Of a stretch of 62,000 nucleotides of DNA, positions 33,192 to 61,330 are shown piece after piece. The DNA comes from Mesostigma viride (lineage: Eukaryota; Streptophyta; Mesostigmatophyceae; Mesostigmatales; Mesostigmataceae), in contig RPFO01000002.1 in assembly GCA_009746045.1 (NCBI GenBank), forward strand, positions 1,767,006-1,829,005. The letters run 5' to 3'. The translations under genes were made by a program, and so were the position numbers. Under the pieces are notes generated by a model, which made no database searches, was not told the DNA's origin, and worked only from the letters and a program-made list of their open reading frames with translations. How positions within the stretch are numbered: the first letter of the stretch is position 1; every line of letters starts with the position of its first letter.

Positions 33192-33545
33192 TATATATTA
33201 AATCCAGGAAAATATCCAGGATATATATATTAAAAATATAATTACTTACAACAGAGTGGAATCACTCAAACCAAAGCAAACGCCCAGCTATAAACCTATA
33301 TACAGAGCCATGTCAAAGCTCTATACTACGATAAGACCAATGGAAACGCCTAACGGGAGGAACCTAATAGCCCTGCTGCACCGCAAAATCAGCCCGCGTA
33401 CGGCGGAGCATGATGTCAGCCATGGCCCGAGTCAGCGCCACCGACAAGCGCTGACGCCAATATGACGTCCAGGTCCGCGCCGACCATGGGGCCCGCTGGC
33501 CCTCCAGGTCCAGCCGGTCCTCCCGGAGCCGGCAACACTCCTTTT
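33192..33545 (-). pseudogene. LINE 3' fragment 4
   Basis: This is the same 3' end as fragments 1-3, minus strand, with its 3'UTR ending in ATATATAT at 33216-33236. It is 5'-truncated at 33541, where a TTTTTAATATATATA tract begins. Confidence 0.8.
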
Positions 33546-33589
33546 TAATATATATATTTATACGAATATATATATATATATATATATTT

Positions 33590-33915
33590 GTGCTGGCACC
33601 CGTACTCCAGCCACCCAGGTAGGGGTTGGCTGGACAGGTGGTTGCTATAAAAGGTGGGCTTACATTCTAGGGAAGCAGGTTGTTTCTTTTGCCTCCCACC
33701 CACCCACCCTGGCAAAAGGGGTAGAGCAGGGGCACAGCTGCTGTGGGCTGGCCCTGCACATTCACATAACTTGTGCTCACCCTAGCATTCAGATGGCCGT
33801 GTTGCCATCTGGTAGACATGTCTGTGTTATTCCACCGTATAGAGCTAGCACACATATTGTAATAAATTTGATGTTTTGTGGTGATGCATGCAAAGCAAGG
33901 CAAGGCCAGAAATGG
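33590..33915. repeat. Copy of the 24.4-25.2 kb repeat
   Basis: The sequence TGTGCTGGCACCCGTACTCC through AAGGCCAGAAATGGATT matches 24727-25050 with small changes (an AACTT insertion near 33768). Confidence 0.75.
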
Positions 33916-34026
33916 ATTCATAATTATTAATTATTACTATTACTATTATACCGCTATACTAAATAATAACTAGCTATAACTAATTAATTAAATAGCGACA
34001 ATGGTGAACGTTCCCACGCACTAATA

Positions 34027-34090
34027 TGAAGGAGTCTACAACCAGCGCAGGCCAGAAATCGGGAGAATCCGGACCCTGGCAGCTCGCACC
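34027..34090. repeat. Left end of a long inverted repeat
   Basis: ACAACCAGCGCAGGCCAGAA and the 30 or so bases around it are repeated inverted at 43655-43712 with scattered differences. The two could be the ends of a 9.7-kb element or two independent copies. Confidence 0.45.
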
Positions 34091-34276
34091 TTGGCATGCC
34101 TTCTGCAAAAAAATGGCTGACGGCGGTATGGCTGATGGCGGCGCTCAGATCTTTTGCGTCTGAGCCCCAAATTTAGTAAGATCACTTGCATTCGATGCGC
34201 CACACTCGCCAGTATGTATAATCCGTTACGGCTGAAACGCAGTATATCGAAAAACTGAGTTACGCACGTGACGCAG

Positions 34277-36788
34277 CTATGACGACTTCCGAAAGCAAAA
34301 CGGGGTTAATTTGGAAAAGGAGCTTTCCGGCTCCCAGCCCAACCCACTCACCATCGTCCTTGCCCAGCCGTCTGGGCCCGCAAACCCATTGCCAAGCGCC
34401 TCGCCCGCCCGGCCCAAGAAGCTTAAGGGGTCCGGACGGACCTGCCCCCCCCAAAATTGAATACAAATGTTTTGCACTCAATATCCATGCAGGCAATGCA
34501 AATGATGATGGGGGACCATAAATATGACCCTTGGTCATGCATCCCACTACTTGTTGAGTTCAAGGCCCATCACAATACATGTGCACTGAGGGAGCTAAAT
34601 CTGGCAAGGACACGTCCTACAAGCACGGATTGCCTAGGACAACCCCCCGCCACTTGTGTACCAAACACCATAAAAAGTTCAAATCCCCACCCAGACCAAA
34701 GAATGGAGCTAATTTGCAGCACCAAAATCGCACGTCTGGGCATACTTATGCAGTTTACCGAAAAATACGTCTTTTTTGTGACTAAAAAAAAAAATCAAAT
34801 CAAATACGCATGGGTTGGGCCCAGGGAGATAAAAATAACTTCCACAGGGTGGGAATATCAATGGCACCAATTTTCAGCTCATTCTGACCACGTATGTGAA
34901 CAGCCAACACTTTTGTATGAAAAAAAAAATGCACGAAAATACGGTTGTAAGACACATGGCCACACCACTCACACCCTTGCCCACCACAGTGTGGGCCAAA
35001 CAAGGTGCCAGCAAGTTATTTATCATGCAAACTATCTTGGAATCAAAATTCAGGTCATTCTGAGCTAGACTGATGGCATAAACTAGTGTCCTCAACTGCC
35101 ACCCCTCAACCCTAGTATAGACTGGCATGAGCTCAAACATAACCCTTTTCATCACCTGCCCACCACAAATCATCAGAATCCTAACATAGACGGCTGCCAA
35201 TTGAGTTATACAAACAGCCACCAAATGCAGGATCAAGCTGAGCATGAGCCTTGAGTACTAGAGAGGTCATTCATAGCATGCAGCACCACACTATGGTAGC
35301 ATAGTTGGCAATCTTCATTGGTAATAACAGAAATGTTTAGAGGCCCAAGCAACGTTCAATAGCAACAGAAACATGTGGGATTAGATGGGTGACTCGTACA
35401 TGCTAGCCACACCCCACACCTCACCACCATGGTTGTAAACCATGCTGAACAATAAGGTGCATAAACAGCATGCTCATATACACGTGCTATGCTGACTTAG
35501 AGTAGAGGATGATGCCTCAATCAACCAGCAATAATAACACAATGTTCTAACCCTGCAGGTTCACATCACCCCGTTCAAAAACCAACCAACAAAACAGAAC
35601 TGTAAGCGCAAACACGAAATACAGCAAAGCCATAAGAGAAATGGCTTGCAGCCATCCTCATAAGCATGGCTAGCATTCTTGAGAGCACATTGATTGTGAT
35701 GCATAGTGGCTGTGATCCACAAATCTAAAGAGAACACACACGTAAGCATATCTTACACATATACAAAGCATGGCCAGCAAGAGAAGTATAGCCACCTTGT
35801 TTCCCAGCACGTTGAGACGCACGGTTCATATGCTCGCCAGCTTGTTGCAACGGTCATGCCGCCCTCGAGGCATGCCGGGGTACGTGTTGAATATGCAATA
35901 TAAGCACTCTGCCATCCAAATCCTTCTATATATCATTACATTAACGTAGCAGCTTACCTTGATATTACCCAAATCAATCCTAGACAGGATTTCAGAGCTT
36001 GCCACGCATAACGTAAGCGAATCGGTTGAAAGCTGCCGGAAAACTAGAGACGTGCATGCAGCAAGCGGCGAACAAAACAACGCACCCTTCCAGGAAACCG
36101 TGCTGAAAGCTTAGAATTAAGGGATTTCTAAACGCAATAGACTTCGGGGGTAACCACTGGATAATAGACGTACAATGGCATGCTATCTTTCCTGACAAGG
36201 CGCGCAAGAAATGCCAGCCACCCATGGACGGGTTGACAGCGCATAAAGCAGGTAATGGCGTTTTCTTTCCGAAAATGACGAGGAAAAGTAATAAAATAAA
36301 AGGTTCTTTAACATTTTCAATCTCCCCGTCAACGTTGCTTTCTGCATCGCTAGGGACTAAGAACCTTTGTAATTATCGCTGTAGGCATGTATTGCTGCTT
36401 ATTCGTTGCGGCAAGATTTCCGGGCCAGACCCCCTCGCAAACGCGGATGAAAAATGGCATCGATCTCGTCAATAATGCATCTTCGGCTACGCAAGATCAT
36501 GATGAAACTTTGATTTGACGCATCTGCATAATTTTCTGCGGTCTTATTGCCATATTACTGCATTTATTACCGAACGCACGTCGCCATGGCCAACTTGGCG
36601 CAAGGGTTACGCGCATCGTGCACCACAATTTCACGTGCCGAGGTAGCGGCGGGTACCGGCGCGAATTTTTTGGCGCGAAATAATTCCGGTCCGTCCGGAC
36701 CCCTTAAGCCCTGCCACGAACACAAATGGCGAAAGTACCTACTAGACTACGAACGCTTTTCTTTCAGCAGCTGGCTGCAATTGACCAC
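34277..36788 (+). pseudogene. Possible exon split by a TTAA element
   Basis: Frame DDFRKQNGVNLEKELSG... runs from an ACGCAG acceptor (34276) to PARPKKL at 34422. If the element at 34427-36703 and one TTAA are removed, it continues in frame as KPCHEHKWRKYLLDYERFSF and reaches a GTAAGA donor at 36789. The continuity across the insertion supports a coding segment that predates the insertion. Family unknown; it may itself be transposon-derived. Confidence 0.35.
34427..36703. mobile_element. TTAA-flanked element, non-autonomous
   Basis: Perfect 16-bp inverted ends GGGGTCCGGACGGACC / GGTCCGTCCGGACCCC are flanked on both sides by TTAA (34423-34426 and 36704-36707). TTAA duplication is the hallmark of piggyBac-type elements. 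The 2.28-kb interior has no long ORF and no transposase motif. It is AT-rich in parts, with GCATGC-like words. No further feature is seen in it. Confidence 0.75.
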
Positions 36789-37432
36789 GTAAGAATGCGC
36801 CGAAATAGTGCATTTCTTTGCACAAGAACGCAAGCTCCTTGGGCCCGTTGGGCCCATCCTCGCCGACGACCCGGAAGGGTTCCTCGGCAGGCCAGAGCTA
36901 GCTCAACCACCGCCTCGCTATCCTGTACGTGCAGCTTCTTCCAGCAAACTCTTTGGGGCATCGTTGCTAAGCTCCGCAACCCAGCCGGGCGGCTTGCGCA
37001 GCCGGCAGCCACATCGGCTCCCGGCCCGGCTCCCAGCTCTGCAAGGATGACAACCGAGCAATGCTGGAGGAGCATGTGACCTGGCCGTTGGCCGAGAAGC
37101 TGACCTCGCTGAATACGACGCTCAACACGGTGGATGGAGGCCCGGGTCTCCAATGTGGAAACCAACTTGGTCGTCCACAAGCTCCGGCCAACCTCAGTTC
37201 ACGGCGCTCAGTGCACACCGCGGCGCAGGCATCATGAGACGCACGCTGCACTTGTCTCTCGCCTAAACCAGGTGGAGCCTGGTGGGCAAGTTGGCCGTTG
37301 GGCGTGCTCATGAAGAAGCTTGAAGCCATCACCGCCCACAGTGACCGAGGCCGGCCGGGCTGGCCGCACAGGTCCCAAAGATAGCGGAGCAGACGGCCAC
37401 CATCGCATCCCAGCAGCCACGGTCCCGGCAGG

Positions 37433-39720
37433 ATGCTCCCGCCGCTCTCCTATGCGGACCTGCTGCGGACAGCGACCGCCTCAACAACCGACGCCATCGC
37501 TACGAAAATCCAGGATCGAGCTTGAAGACTTGCGCCAGGCACAACATGCAACGGGAGCAGTGTGAGCCAATACGGCAATACGGCAGTACGGCAAAACCTC
37601 GGCGTATTGCGTATTTCGTATTATGCACGTATTATACGCGTATTATACGCCAAGAGCTCAAAAAGTGGTTTTTTGTTCGGAAAAGTGGATTTTCAATTAG
37701 GATAAAATATTCTAAGGTGTTTATCCCATGGGCGTGCCTCTCAAAAACTCTAGCTAATGTCTCAATCTTGATGAAAAACAATACAATGCACGTAGAGGTC
37801 GTCGGTAGCCGTTTGACACTCACTTGGTTGTCTCATCAATTGTATGAAGTGTAATTAATTAATTAATTAGTTAATTATCACGTGACTGCGTCACGTGGGT
37901 GCCAATACAAAGTAGAGGAACCTTCAACCCCTGTACACAATGAGAGGGAGGGAGGGCGCCCTAGCTTCTCTCACTGCCACCGCCCACCAGTCGGTGGGCA
38001 GGCCACATCTAGCGCTCTATCCACATCACGGGGCCGGGGCGCATCACTGTGCATGGGACAACCATTATTAACGATAGCAGAGGTAGGCTGAAGCATAGCT
38101 GATGCTGTACAAGAAAGGTGAAGTGGGCTCAACGGGCGTCTGCTAAGGCATAAGCAAATGGCCACGCTGAGCCATGGCTGGGCTAATGTGATTGCGTTCA
38201 TGCCACTCTAAACCGTTGGGGCTACTCTAAGCCGTTGGGGCTAGATCAGTATACTATGCTCGAGAAATACATGGCAAGTCATGCTATAATGTAAAAGCTA
38301 TGTCGATTGCCCTCTTCTAGACAGCTGGCTAGAATCTATTCTGGGGGAGCCCTAGGGGGCGTCGACAGTTTGTTGTTTACATAAAGGTCATGAAGTGTGA
38401 TACTCATCCACTGCATGGTATACAGATTGCTAATTGAACTAATTCCTTATTACAACCATGAACTTATTGATAGGTATACGATTCGACCCAAAACCTTGAT
38501 ACAGTATGCAATAAAACGTGAACAGGATAGCACATACCAGATCAAAACCGCAGATTAATTACCTTCCTTGCTGGAGCTAGCCGGATGCCCACCTCATCGA
38601 TGTAGCTGCGAGCCGCTTTCCTGGCCGTCGTCGCCAATAAAACATGTCAGCAATATATTTTACACATCTATCCGCGTACAAACTTATCGACTTATTTCCC
38701 GCCTAGTAACAGTTAGCACATGCACGGCGACCGACCTGGTCGCTGATCAAACGAGGTTGCTGCACCGAGCATAGGGTCGAGACATATCTGCGCACACCCA
38801 GGCGTTGCCTGGCAATGATATACGCTGTTTAGGACCTATATATGGATCATGCCTGCAAAATTGCAGTTCAAAATGTCAAGCCATGCTCCCATACCAGTCA
38901 GATTTCTGCACCTCCATGGCCGCGGAGGTCAACTATCATATTTATGCAAGTCGGTCTCGTTTTGCCATCGTTTACCCACGCCGTCAACTGGCAGAGATGA
39001 CAAGCGGGACCAACCGTAGGCCCGTACTCCCCAAGTACGGTTCAGGCTGCGTACCTGCCTAGGTCAGCAACGCCAAAACTAGCTCTGGCGCCAAATTCCG
39101 GAGCCGGGCGCCGTATAATACGCGAAAAATACGTATTATGCGCCGTATTTGCGTTGAGAACGCAATATACGGCGTATTTCTAGTACGTTAGTACGCCAAA
39201 CCTCGCCGTATTGTATAATACGGCGTATTTACCGTATTAATTATACGGCGTATTGGCGTACGCTGAACGGGAGGCCACCGACCGCGCTCGCCGCGACTGC
39301 TGGGACTGGTGCTGCGTCACTTCCCCCAGAAGCCAGGTGAGACGTCAACCACCCTTGCCGACGAGCTCAAGGACCAGCTCCTTACCCTCATGGGCCTGGT
39401 AGGTGAGGTAGAACTGCGTGGGTGCGCCACCGCCTAATTCCCCACGTACTCACGGGACACGGCAGCTCGATCCCCACCAGTCTTGCTCACCTTCCCCTCC
39501 CCTGAGGACAAGCAGCGGTTCCTTTCTCGTCGCAAGAGGTTGCACGACCTCACCTAGACGCTGGACGACGACCTGACCCCCGCTCAGCAGCAGCAGCGGC
39601 GCAACCTGTGGCCGGAATACCTCCGGCATGCGCAAGCAGGACCCTAAGAAGCCCATTTAGGTGTACTGGAGGGGCGGGGACCTGATGATGAACCACAATA
39701 TATGTGGACGCCCCCTGCGG
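37433..39720 (+). pseudogene. LINE ORF1-like pseudogene, split by a hAT element
   Basis: Part one (37433-37557) encodes SYADLLRTATASTTDAI and a helical continuation; part two (39266-39720) contains PEDKQRFLSRRKRLHDL, a stop, then DDDLTPAQQQQRRNLWPEY. The order and words match the copy at 40360-40950 and resemble LINE ORF1 proteins (coiled coil, then RRM-like region with a DLTPxQ motif). Stops and shifts make it a pseudogene. The hAT element sits exactly between the parts with an 8-bp duplication. Confidence 0.55.
37558..39265. mobile_element. hAT-like element A1
   Basis: The imperfect inverted ends CAGTGTGAGCCAATACGG and CGTATTGGCGTACGCTG are flanked by a perfect 8-bp duplication AACGGGAG (37550-37557, 39266-39273). 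The subterminal regions are full of ATACG/CGTAT words. The interior (38510-38910) matches 42000-42370 of element A2. No transposase ORF is present, so it is non-autonomous (1,708 bp). Confidence 0.8.
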
Positions 39721-39899
39721 GCTAGAATAGACCTAGCTTGTATCCATTGGTAGTCACTGCCGCCATGGCAGCCAAGCCTAGAATGTTTGCCTGGCTGTGC
39801 CACCATACCTGGTCACGGGCACTGCTAACACACGGTACACAAACAGCCATACGTAGCATTAGCTTAGCCCTTGTACAGCCAATTGCTACGTCCTGGCTA

Positions 39900-40145
39900 T
39901 GATCAGATTACTTGCCCACGCTCCTTGTTATGATATGCTCACATGGGTCTCATTGCACCCACAGAACTTGCCGGATCGTCTATCGTGTCCGATTGCAGCT
40001 GTGGCATGCCTGAGTCTGGCATGTAGGAGAAAGGGGGTCCCTGCCCTTTCTTCCTGTTGTGCACATACATACAGGGATTAAAAACACTTCGGTGCTCCGT
40101 GACTCCGGCCCCAACGGGAGCACGAGTTTGATTAATTAATATCGA
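39900..40145. repeat. Inverted copy of part of hAT-like element A2
   Basis: This segment is the reverse complement, with moderate divergence, of about 41245-41480 (shared words include AGCACCGAAGTG and ATATGCTCACATGGGTCT). It shows another, partial copy outside the bounded element. Confidence 0.6.
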
Positions 40146-40359
40146 TCATGTCATCCCACGATTGCCATTAGGCTGGTACAATTATAATATTACTTATGAC
40201 CGATCGAGACATTATGCTCTGTCAAGTCCGCTGTTTTTTGCAACGTGACTCACCCACATCTGTTTGGTGCTGCCCCTTGGCACAAGCTCTATACAAACAG
40301 GTCGTGGACCGGCTGGATCGCGTAGTATCAAAGAGACAACCAGCGCAGTATCTCCGCAC

Positions 40360-40950
40360 ATGGCCTCAGTGGCCGGCGATGCTCCTCCCATCACCACCTG
40401 GGCGGACATGCTTAAGCAACATACCACCTCCACCACCTCCGCCGTCGCAGCCCAGCTCCAGCGGCAGACGCTTGACCTCCGCGAGGAGGCCGAGCTCGCC
40501 AAGCGCAGCCTCAACGCCATACTCAAGAACTTAGACATGGAAGAAGGTGAGAATTCCGAGAAGCTTGCACGTGCGTTTGATCGAGAGCAAAATCCTTGCA
40601 CGCATGGGCCTTCTTGGTGAGATCAAGCTGACCGCCCACCGCCTCCCCCGCGCGCGGGGTAAGGCAGGGGCGCCTCCGCTTCTTCTCATCTTTGAGAGCC
40701 CAGCGGACAAGATTTCGTTTCTCAGACGCCGCAAGCGGCTCGAGAAGACTCACTTCACCGTGGACGACGACTTGACCCTGGCACAGCAACAACGGCGAGG
40801 GGAGCTATGGCCTGACCTACCTCCAGCTCCGGCAGACCAAGGCGGGCCAGCCGGTGTACTGGAAGGGGGCGGCCATCTACGTCGGCCACAAGCCCTGGCA
40901 CGCGACCCCCTCGACCACCGCGGCCCCACCAACTCCAGCCCCAGCCTAGG
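40360..40950 (+). pseudogene. LINE ORF1-like pseudogene, second copy
   Basis: From the ATG at 40360 the frame gives ITTWADMLKQHTTSTTSAV, a helical region (LDLREEAELAKRSLN), then after a shift GLLGEIKLTAHRLPR, ESPADKISFLRRRKRL and VDDDLTLAQQQRRGELW. Known LINE ORF1 proteins bind RNA as coiled-coil trimers with an RRM-like domain; assignment here rests on the DLT..Q motif and arrangement. One frameshift lies near 40540-40600. Confidence 0.5.
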
Positions 40951-41038
40951 GGAATAAAGCAGCAGTAGTGTAGAATAGTTAGACAGTGGCCTTGTACAGC
41001 GCGGGCATATGCCCGCCTACTACAGGCACTATACCAGC

Positions 41039-42757
41039 CAGAGTTCCATTATACGCAATACGCGGTTATACGCGCGGGGTCCGTATAATGGATAATACGG
41101 TATAATACGGTATTATCCGGAAATTATACGCAAATACTGGATTTAATCGTTTTTGGGGTTGTTTCATGCATTTTGATATCATTTCAAGCAGTCCACATGT
41201 TTCTGACACTAAATTACACATGATACATTAATTAATTAATTTAATTAAACTCGTGCTCCCGTTGGGGAGTCACGGAGCACCGAAGTGCTTTTAATCCCTG
41301 TGTGTGCACTACAGGAGAAAGGGCAGAGACCCCCAGTCTCCTTCATGCCAAAGGCATGCCCCAGCTGCATTCGGGCGCGCTAGCTATACGGACACGCTAA
41401 CGATCCGGCAGTCTGTGGGTGCAATAAGACCCATGTGAGCATATCATAGCAAGGAGGACATGATACATGGGTTGCCACTGCTCAGCAGTGTTTGGGAACA
41501 CTGGACGTGTAAACCGGGGTTTCCGAGGAGCTAGATTACCTATGCATTATACCCTAAAAAACAACGCCAAATGAAATTATGGAAAGATGAAAAAAGCAAA
41601 AGAAGTAAGATGGCTATGCTTCCATGCAAGCAGGTCCTGGGCATCTCCATGTTTCTTGTATGCATGAGGAGCACACAAGAAGAAGGCTGACTTTGGCGAG
41701 CAAAACAAGAAATAGTGGCTAGATCTGGCCAGAAAACCACTCGTTTCGAGATGCTTTTAGCAAGAAAAAACATCGCGTTATCAAGCTTATCATATTTATA
41801 AACAAGCACTACGTCACTGCTTTCGATGAAGCATAAGCTACTAGCAGACAAATCTGGTCCAAAATCTGCATGTCGTAGTGGTATTCCCCAACCATCACAA
41901 GCCAACAATGCGTAGAGGCAGTAAAGCAACCAAAAGACAAGCAGAAAACCTCCATTACAGGTCTACGATTATTTTGCAATCCACCCAACAACTTGATACA
42001 GTACCATGAACACGTGAACAGGATAGCACGTACCAGATCAAAACCGCATATTACCTTTCTTGACGGAGCCAGCATGCCCACCTGATGGACGTAGCTGCGA
42101 GCCTTTCCTGGCCGTCGTCGCTTATGAATCATGTAAGGAATAACGTGAAACAGCTATCCGCGTTCAAATGTAGGGGCATTTCCCGCCTATCAACAGTTAG
42201 CACATGCACGGTCGCCACCTGGTTGCTGAAACGAGGTTGCCGCATCGAGCAGAAGGTCGAGACACATCCGCGCACATCCCAACGCTGCCTGGCCAAGGAT
42301 ATAAGCTTTTCAAGACCTAAGGATCATGCCTAAAATGTAAAGCGGCCATGCTCTCGTACCAGTCAGTTTTCTGTATGACTTCAATATTCGGTGCATGGCT
42401 GCCCGAGAGGCAAGGGCAGAGACCTAAACAGCATGGAGGGTTGCCATGCTACAGTGTAGCTTGCTTGTAAGATCCTTGTGTCTCACGGTCGCCAAATGTC
42501 AACCAGTGGATGGTTTCCGTAGTGTTTCTAAGTTCCCTTGCTTTCCCGCCTTGGTTCCCGCATGCACGAAAAATTTGGCTGCCGGACCTCGGATGAGCGC
42601 GAAAACCCCATTATACGCACGCTGATACGTGTTATTCGCCGTATTATACGTAAAAATACGCAAATCGTATAAAACGGATAAAAATCATCCGCTCGACCTT
42701 GTATAACGCGTATTATACCGTATAATACCGTATAATACGCCGTATAATGGAACTCTG
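41039..42757. mobile_element. hAT-like element A2
   Basis: Perfect inverted ends CAGAGTTCCATTATACG / CGTATAATGGAACTCTG have a perfect 8-bp duplication ATACCAGC (41031-41038, 42758-42765). The subterminal regions carry TATAATACG words in both orientations. It shares interior sequence with A1 and has no transposase. Length is 1,719 bp. Confidence 0.85.
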
Positions 42758-42765
42758 ATACCAGC

Positions 42766-44561
42766 TGAGGCCCAGCCTTTTTAGTCATGTACATGTGTGC
42801 CTATGATGAGCCACCCTCCAGATGATGCCTAGCTTTATTTAATTATGCAGTGCCCATGCAGGGAGTCCCTCCCTGCTGCATGAGAAGCCATGCCCTAGCT
42901 CTCGTATAGCCATGATGATCTTCCCCCACCTGGCATGCTCCCCCTTAACTGGGCATAACGTGATAGACCATGAGGGTGCAGGTGCCCTGGTGCACCTAGA
43001 GCAAGGGTAGCTTAATTACATTCCCACCCTTGCATGAAGTAGCCGGCCTAGAATGTATTAAAAGCCATATGCCCCTTCTCAGGGATATGTGCTACATTTA
43101 CTCCCAACGGAGTGATGTTGATAATTAATTAATTAATTAATCTCCGCACATCTGAACCCTGTGATGCCAGATCTCCTTTGCGGCTGTTCAGAGCTTGGCA
43201 CTGGATTCGTTGTCCACACCGTCCCGTCGCTGCAGCAACACGATGTTTTCTGGCATACACAGGCTTTTGGTTCCCGCCGCACATTTGAAAGTGCTGTCCT
43301 CCGGTTTTTTGCCTTTGCACCGCGTGTTCTCGGACGTTTGGAAACATGGCACAGCTAACGTAATGACTGACTAGCTAGACCTTTCAGTGGTTTTCCATTT
43401 GCGGGTATTTCCTCGTATAAATGGTGGGAGAGCGATCGCAGCAATGGTGCTTACCCCTAGACACTCCCGGCCAGTTAGGCTCGAAACACACGCCCTGATC
43501 AAGCAAGCTGTTTCCGGCCCCCACCGTCTAGGTCATCTAGTCGCTCTACACGTAAGCCAGCCATAATTTCAATGCACAAGGCTACACATTTTCGTCTCCA
43601 TTCATATTCATCATCCTGAACGACTCGAAAATGCAGACAATTGATAACGGCAGGCTCGAGCTACCATGGTACAGATTCTCCTGATTTCTGGCCTGCGCTG
43701 GTTGTCTCCTTGATCATGGCCTTTCAATTATCGCAGGCATCCATGCAGTGCTCAATTAATTCTGATCCATGAAATTGTATGAAAAAAAATTCATAAATAA
43801 ATAAATACATAAATATAGCTGGGTGCGCATAAGCACAGCCTTAGCGAACGTTGTATGTGGTAGCTCTAGACCATGCACACCAGAGGCCGTTTGGGCAAGC
43901 CAAATAGTGACAAGCCCCTCACTTGTCCATACCTCAACAACTAGGGTACATGTACTAGATCGGACTGTACTTCGACATCGGGACGAGTATCGGACCATAC
44001 CGGCACGCGGTCCTAATTGTGGCTTGGTTAGCAAGCATGCCCGGTCCTGATGCCTACTCAGCCAGTAAAAAATTCCACAAGCGTTCCCCGTCCTGCTGCT
44101 TGCCAACTGGCAAAATCTCGGATACTCCCGCTCCCATAACCCCCGGATCTGACCCTATCAGCAACAAGCACAGGAGGATGAACCTAATAACTATGAACGG
44201 GTCCTCCCTCGCGCTCATAGCTGCAGATCCATGACCCCAGGAGACAGAAAACAGACATATGGGCAACATTGCTGCCATATCTTTTCCACAAACTGGCGAC
44301 TTGTAACTGGCCGCTGCGGCTGTCTCTAGATAGCCCAAAGTTGCTGGGGGCCAAGCCATGCAGTTGGCTACCACGCAACATTCCGCCATGCAGGGCCCAG
44401 GCAGCTGGGGGAACAACAGCAGACCTCCACAGTGCCAGGAACCAAACAACGATCCAACCAGGGTATGCCGTGGAGGAGTACGATTGGCTTTGCCAGTAGT
44501 AGCCCTACGTTGCTGCACTGGCTTACATTTTCCAGATGCGGATGGGCAACCAAGCAGCCAA
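42766..44561. other. Gene-free flank
   Basis: There is no supported gene. It contains (ATTA)n at 43124-43141, the right inverted repeat at 43655-43712, and (AAAT)n near 43795-43815. Confidence 0.4.
43655..43712. repeat. Right end of a long inverted repeat
   Basis: This is the reverse complement of about 34027-34090; the core TTTCTGGCCTGCGCTGGTTGT is shared apart from one base outside it. See the left end. Confidence 0.45.
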
Positions 44562-59824
<15,263 letters not shown>

Positions 59825-60365
59825 GAAGGGAGTGCTCGGCTGCTCGTGCGGCTGAGCTATATTTAGCGCATCCCCATGATGCATAGAGGCATGCACGTCG
59901 GAAGACTTGGAGCCTGCGAGCTGAGGCAGCCTGCATGGCATCCAGTGGGTAGGGGTGTGGTCAACAAATACTGGCATACGGAGTCAGCGGCAGGCAGGGG
60001 TAAAAAATGTTGCCATCGTCCGAAACGTGCTACCACTAGAATGTGGCCATCGTCGGAAATGTGCAGCAGGACAAATTATGGTTGAATACTCCACGCATAG
60101 GACACGAACTGCCCGAGCTATATCTCTCGGGCATTTCATCACTCGTTTACGCCGGGCCGCCAACAGAAAAGTCGCTTCCCGTACGCAGTTGCGAGAGTTA
60201 ATGGTGACTATCAAGGGCGCAGGTCACTTTGCAGGCATCGCAAGCCTCCCATACAGCAAACCGGCAGTTGCTATGCACACGTAGGTTGCCCAGCGTTGAT
60301 AGCTGCACGGGTGGAACTCGCGACATCAGGCTTGGCTATGACGTGGGCAGTACGTTTGGACGCAC

Positions 60366-60499
60366 CTGAAGTGGTGGTAATACAGAATGTAAGGGATGAC
60401 CGCAAACATCTGCAGGGCGCCTACGATGGCAATCGCATCCCGCAAGCGGTAGCTGCGCCTCCCGTGCCTCGTGAGGCGCCGGGCTCGAGCTTGCTCCAT
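60366..60499 (-). CDS. Possible first exon, small membrane protein
   Basis: From the ATG at 60499 the minus strand encodes MEQARARRLTRHGRRS, then a basic amphipathic stretch, then IAIVGALQMFAVIPYILYYH, a probable membrane segment, and ends at CTTCAG/GTGCGT, a good donor. The gene would lie between the glycosyltransferase-like gene and HGH1. I found no convincing second exon. Weak call. Confidence 0.25.
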
Positions 60500-61330
60500 C
60501 GGGTCATTCGGGGAGGGCACTGCATGCCTCTGCGAAAGATGAACCTCCATGGTGAAGCTGCAGCGTATCCTCTGAACACCAGTAAACCTTTTAAGCGGGA
60601 GCCCCGACTTCTTATAAACGCGTCTTGACAGCAAATCGCCCCCGCATTGTGGCAATGCGACAGAATCCCATGCTCGGCACTGGTAGAACCGGGAGTGTGA
60701 AGGGGAGGCGAGTATTCTGAGCATCAACACTCAGAAGTGTGCTCTCATGCCCAAAAAATTTTGCACATTCAAGTTTCCCAATGCAAAGCTGGTGTCAATT
60801 CCCTGCGTAAGCATGAAAATATGTCATATTAAAGTCATGGCCGACCTCAAAAAAGTACATCGGCTTTGCGCAGGACAGTGGCATTACTCGAGCTTTTGGC
60901 GTCGTACATGTGTGTCATTCATCGCTGTCATCCCGTCGTATAACGGGGAGATCTATTCTACTAGGAACAACGACTGATTCCCTGCAAAAATTACTATTCA
61001 CTAGATTAAGTTCTTGGTATTTAGTACGGCAGGCTTTGTCGTGCCAAGGTGCCAACTGCAACTGCCAACTGCCAAGTCGCTGGTGGTCTGCGCGCAGTAA
61101 TTTCTGAGCTCGATCGTCGTGCGAACTCCATCGCCGCAATTGCTTTTACTTTTTAGGGATGCGAAGTATGCACTCGCGTTTTTTGCAGCATTTCCGGTGA
61201 TTTTGCGCGTGCGCACTCACGACCTGCCGTTCTCTCCCTGATTGATGTGTGAAAGCTGTAAAACCCAGCATTAGTTGGAAGTCGACACACAATTTGACCA
61301 AGGAAAGCCGCCAAGATTTTTTTTACAACA

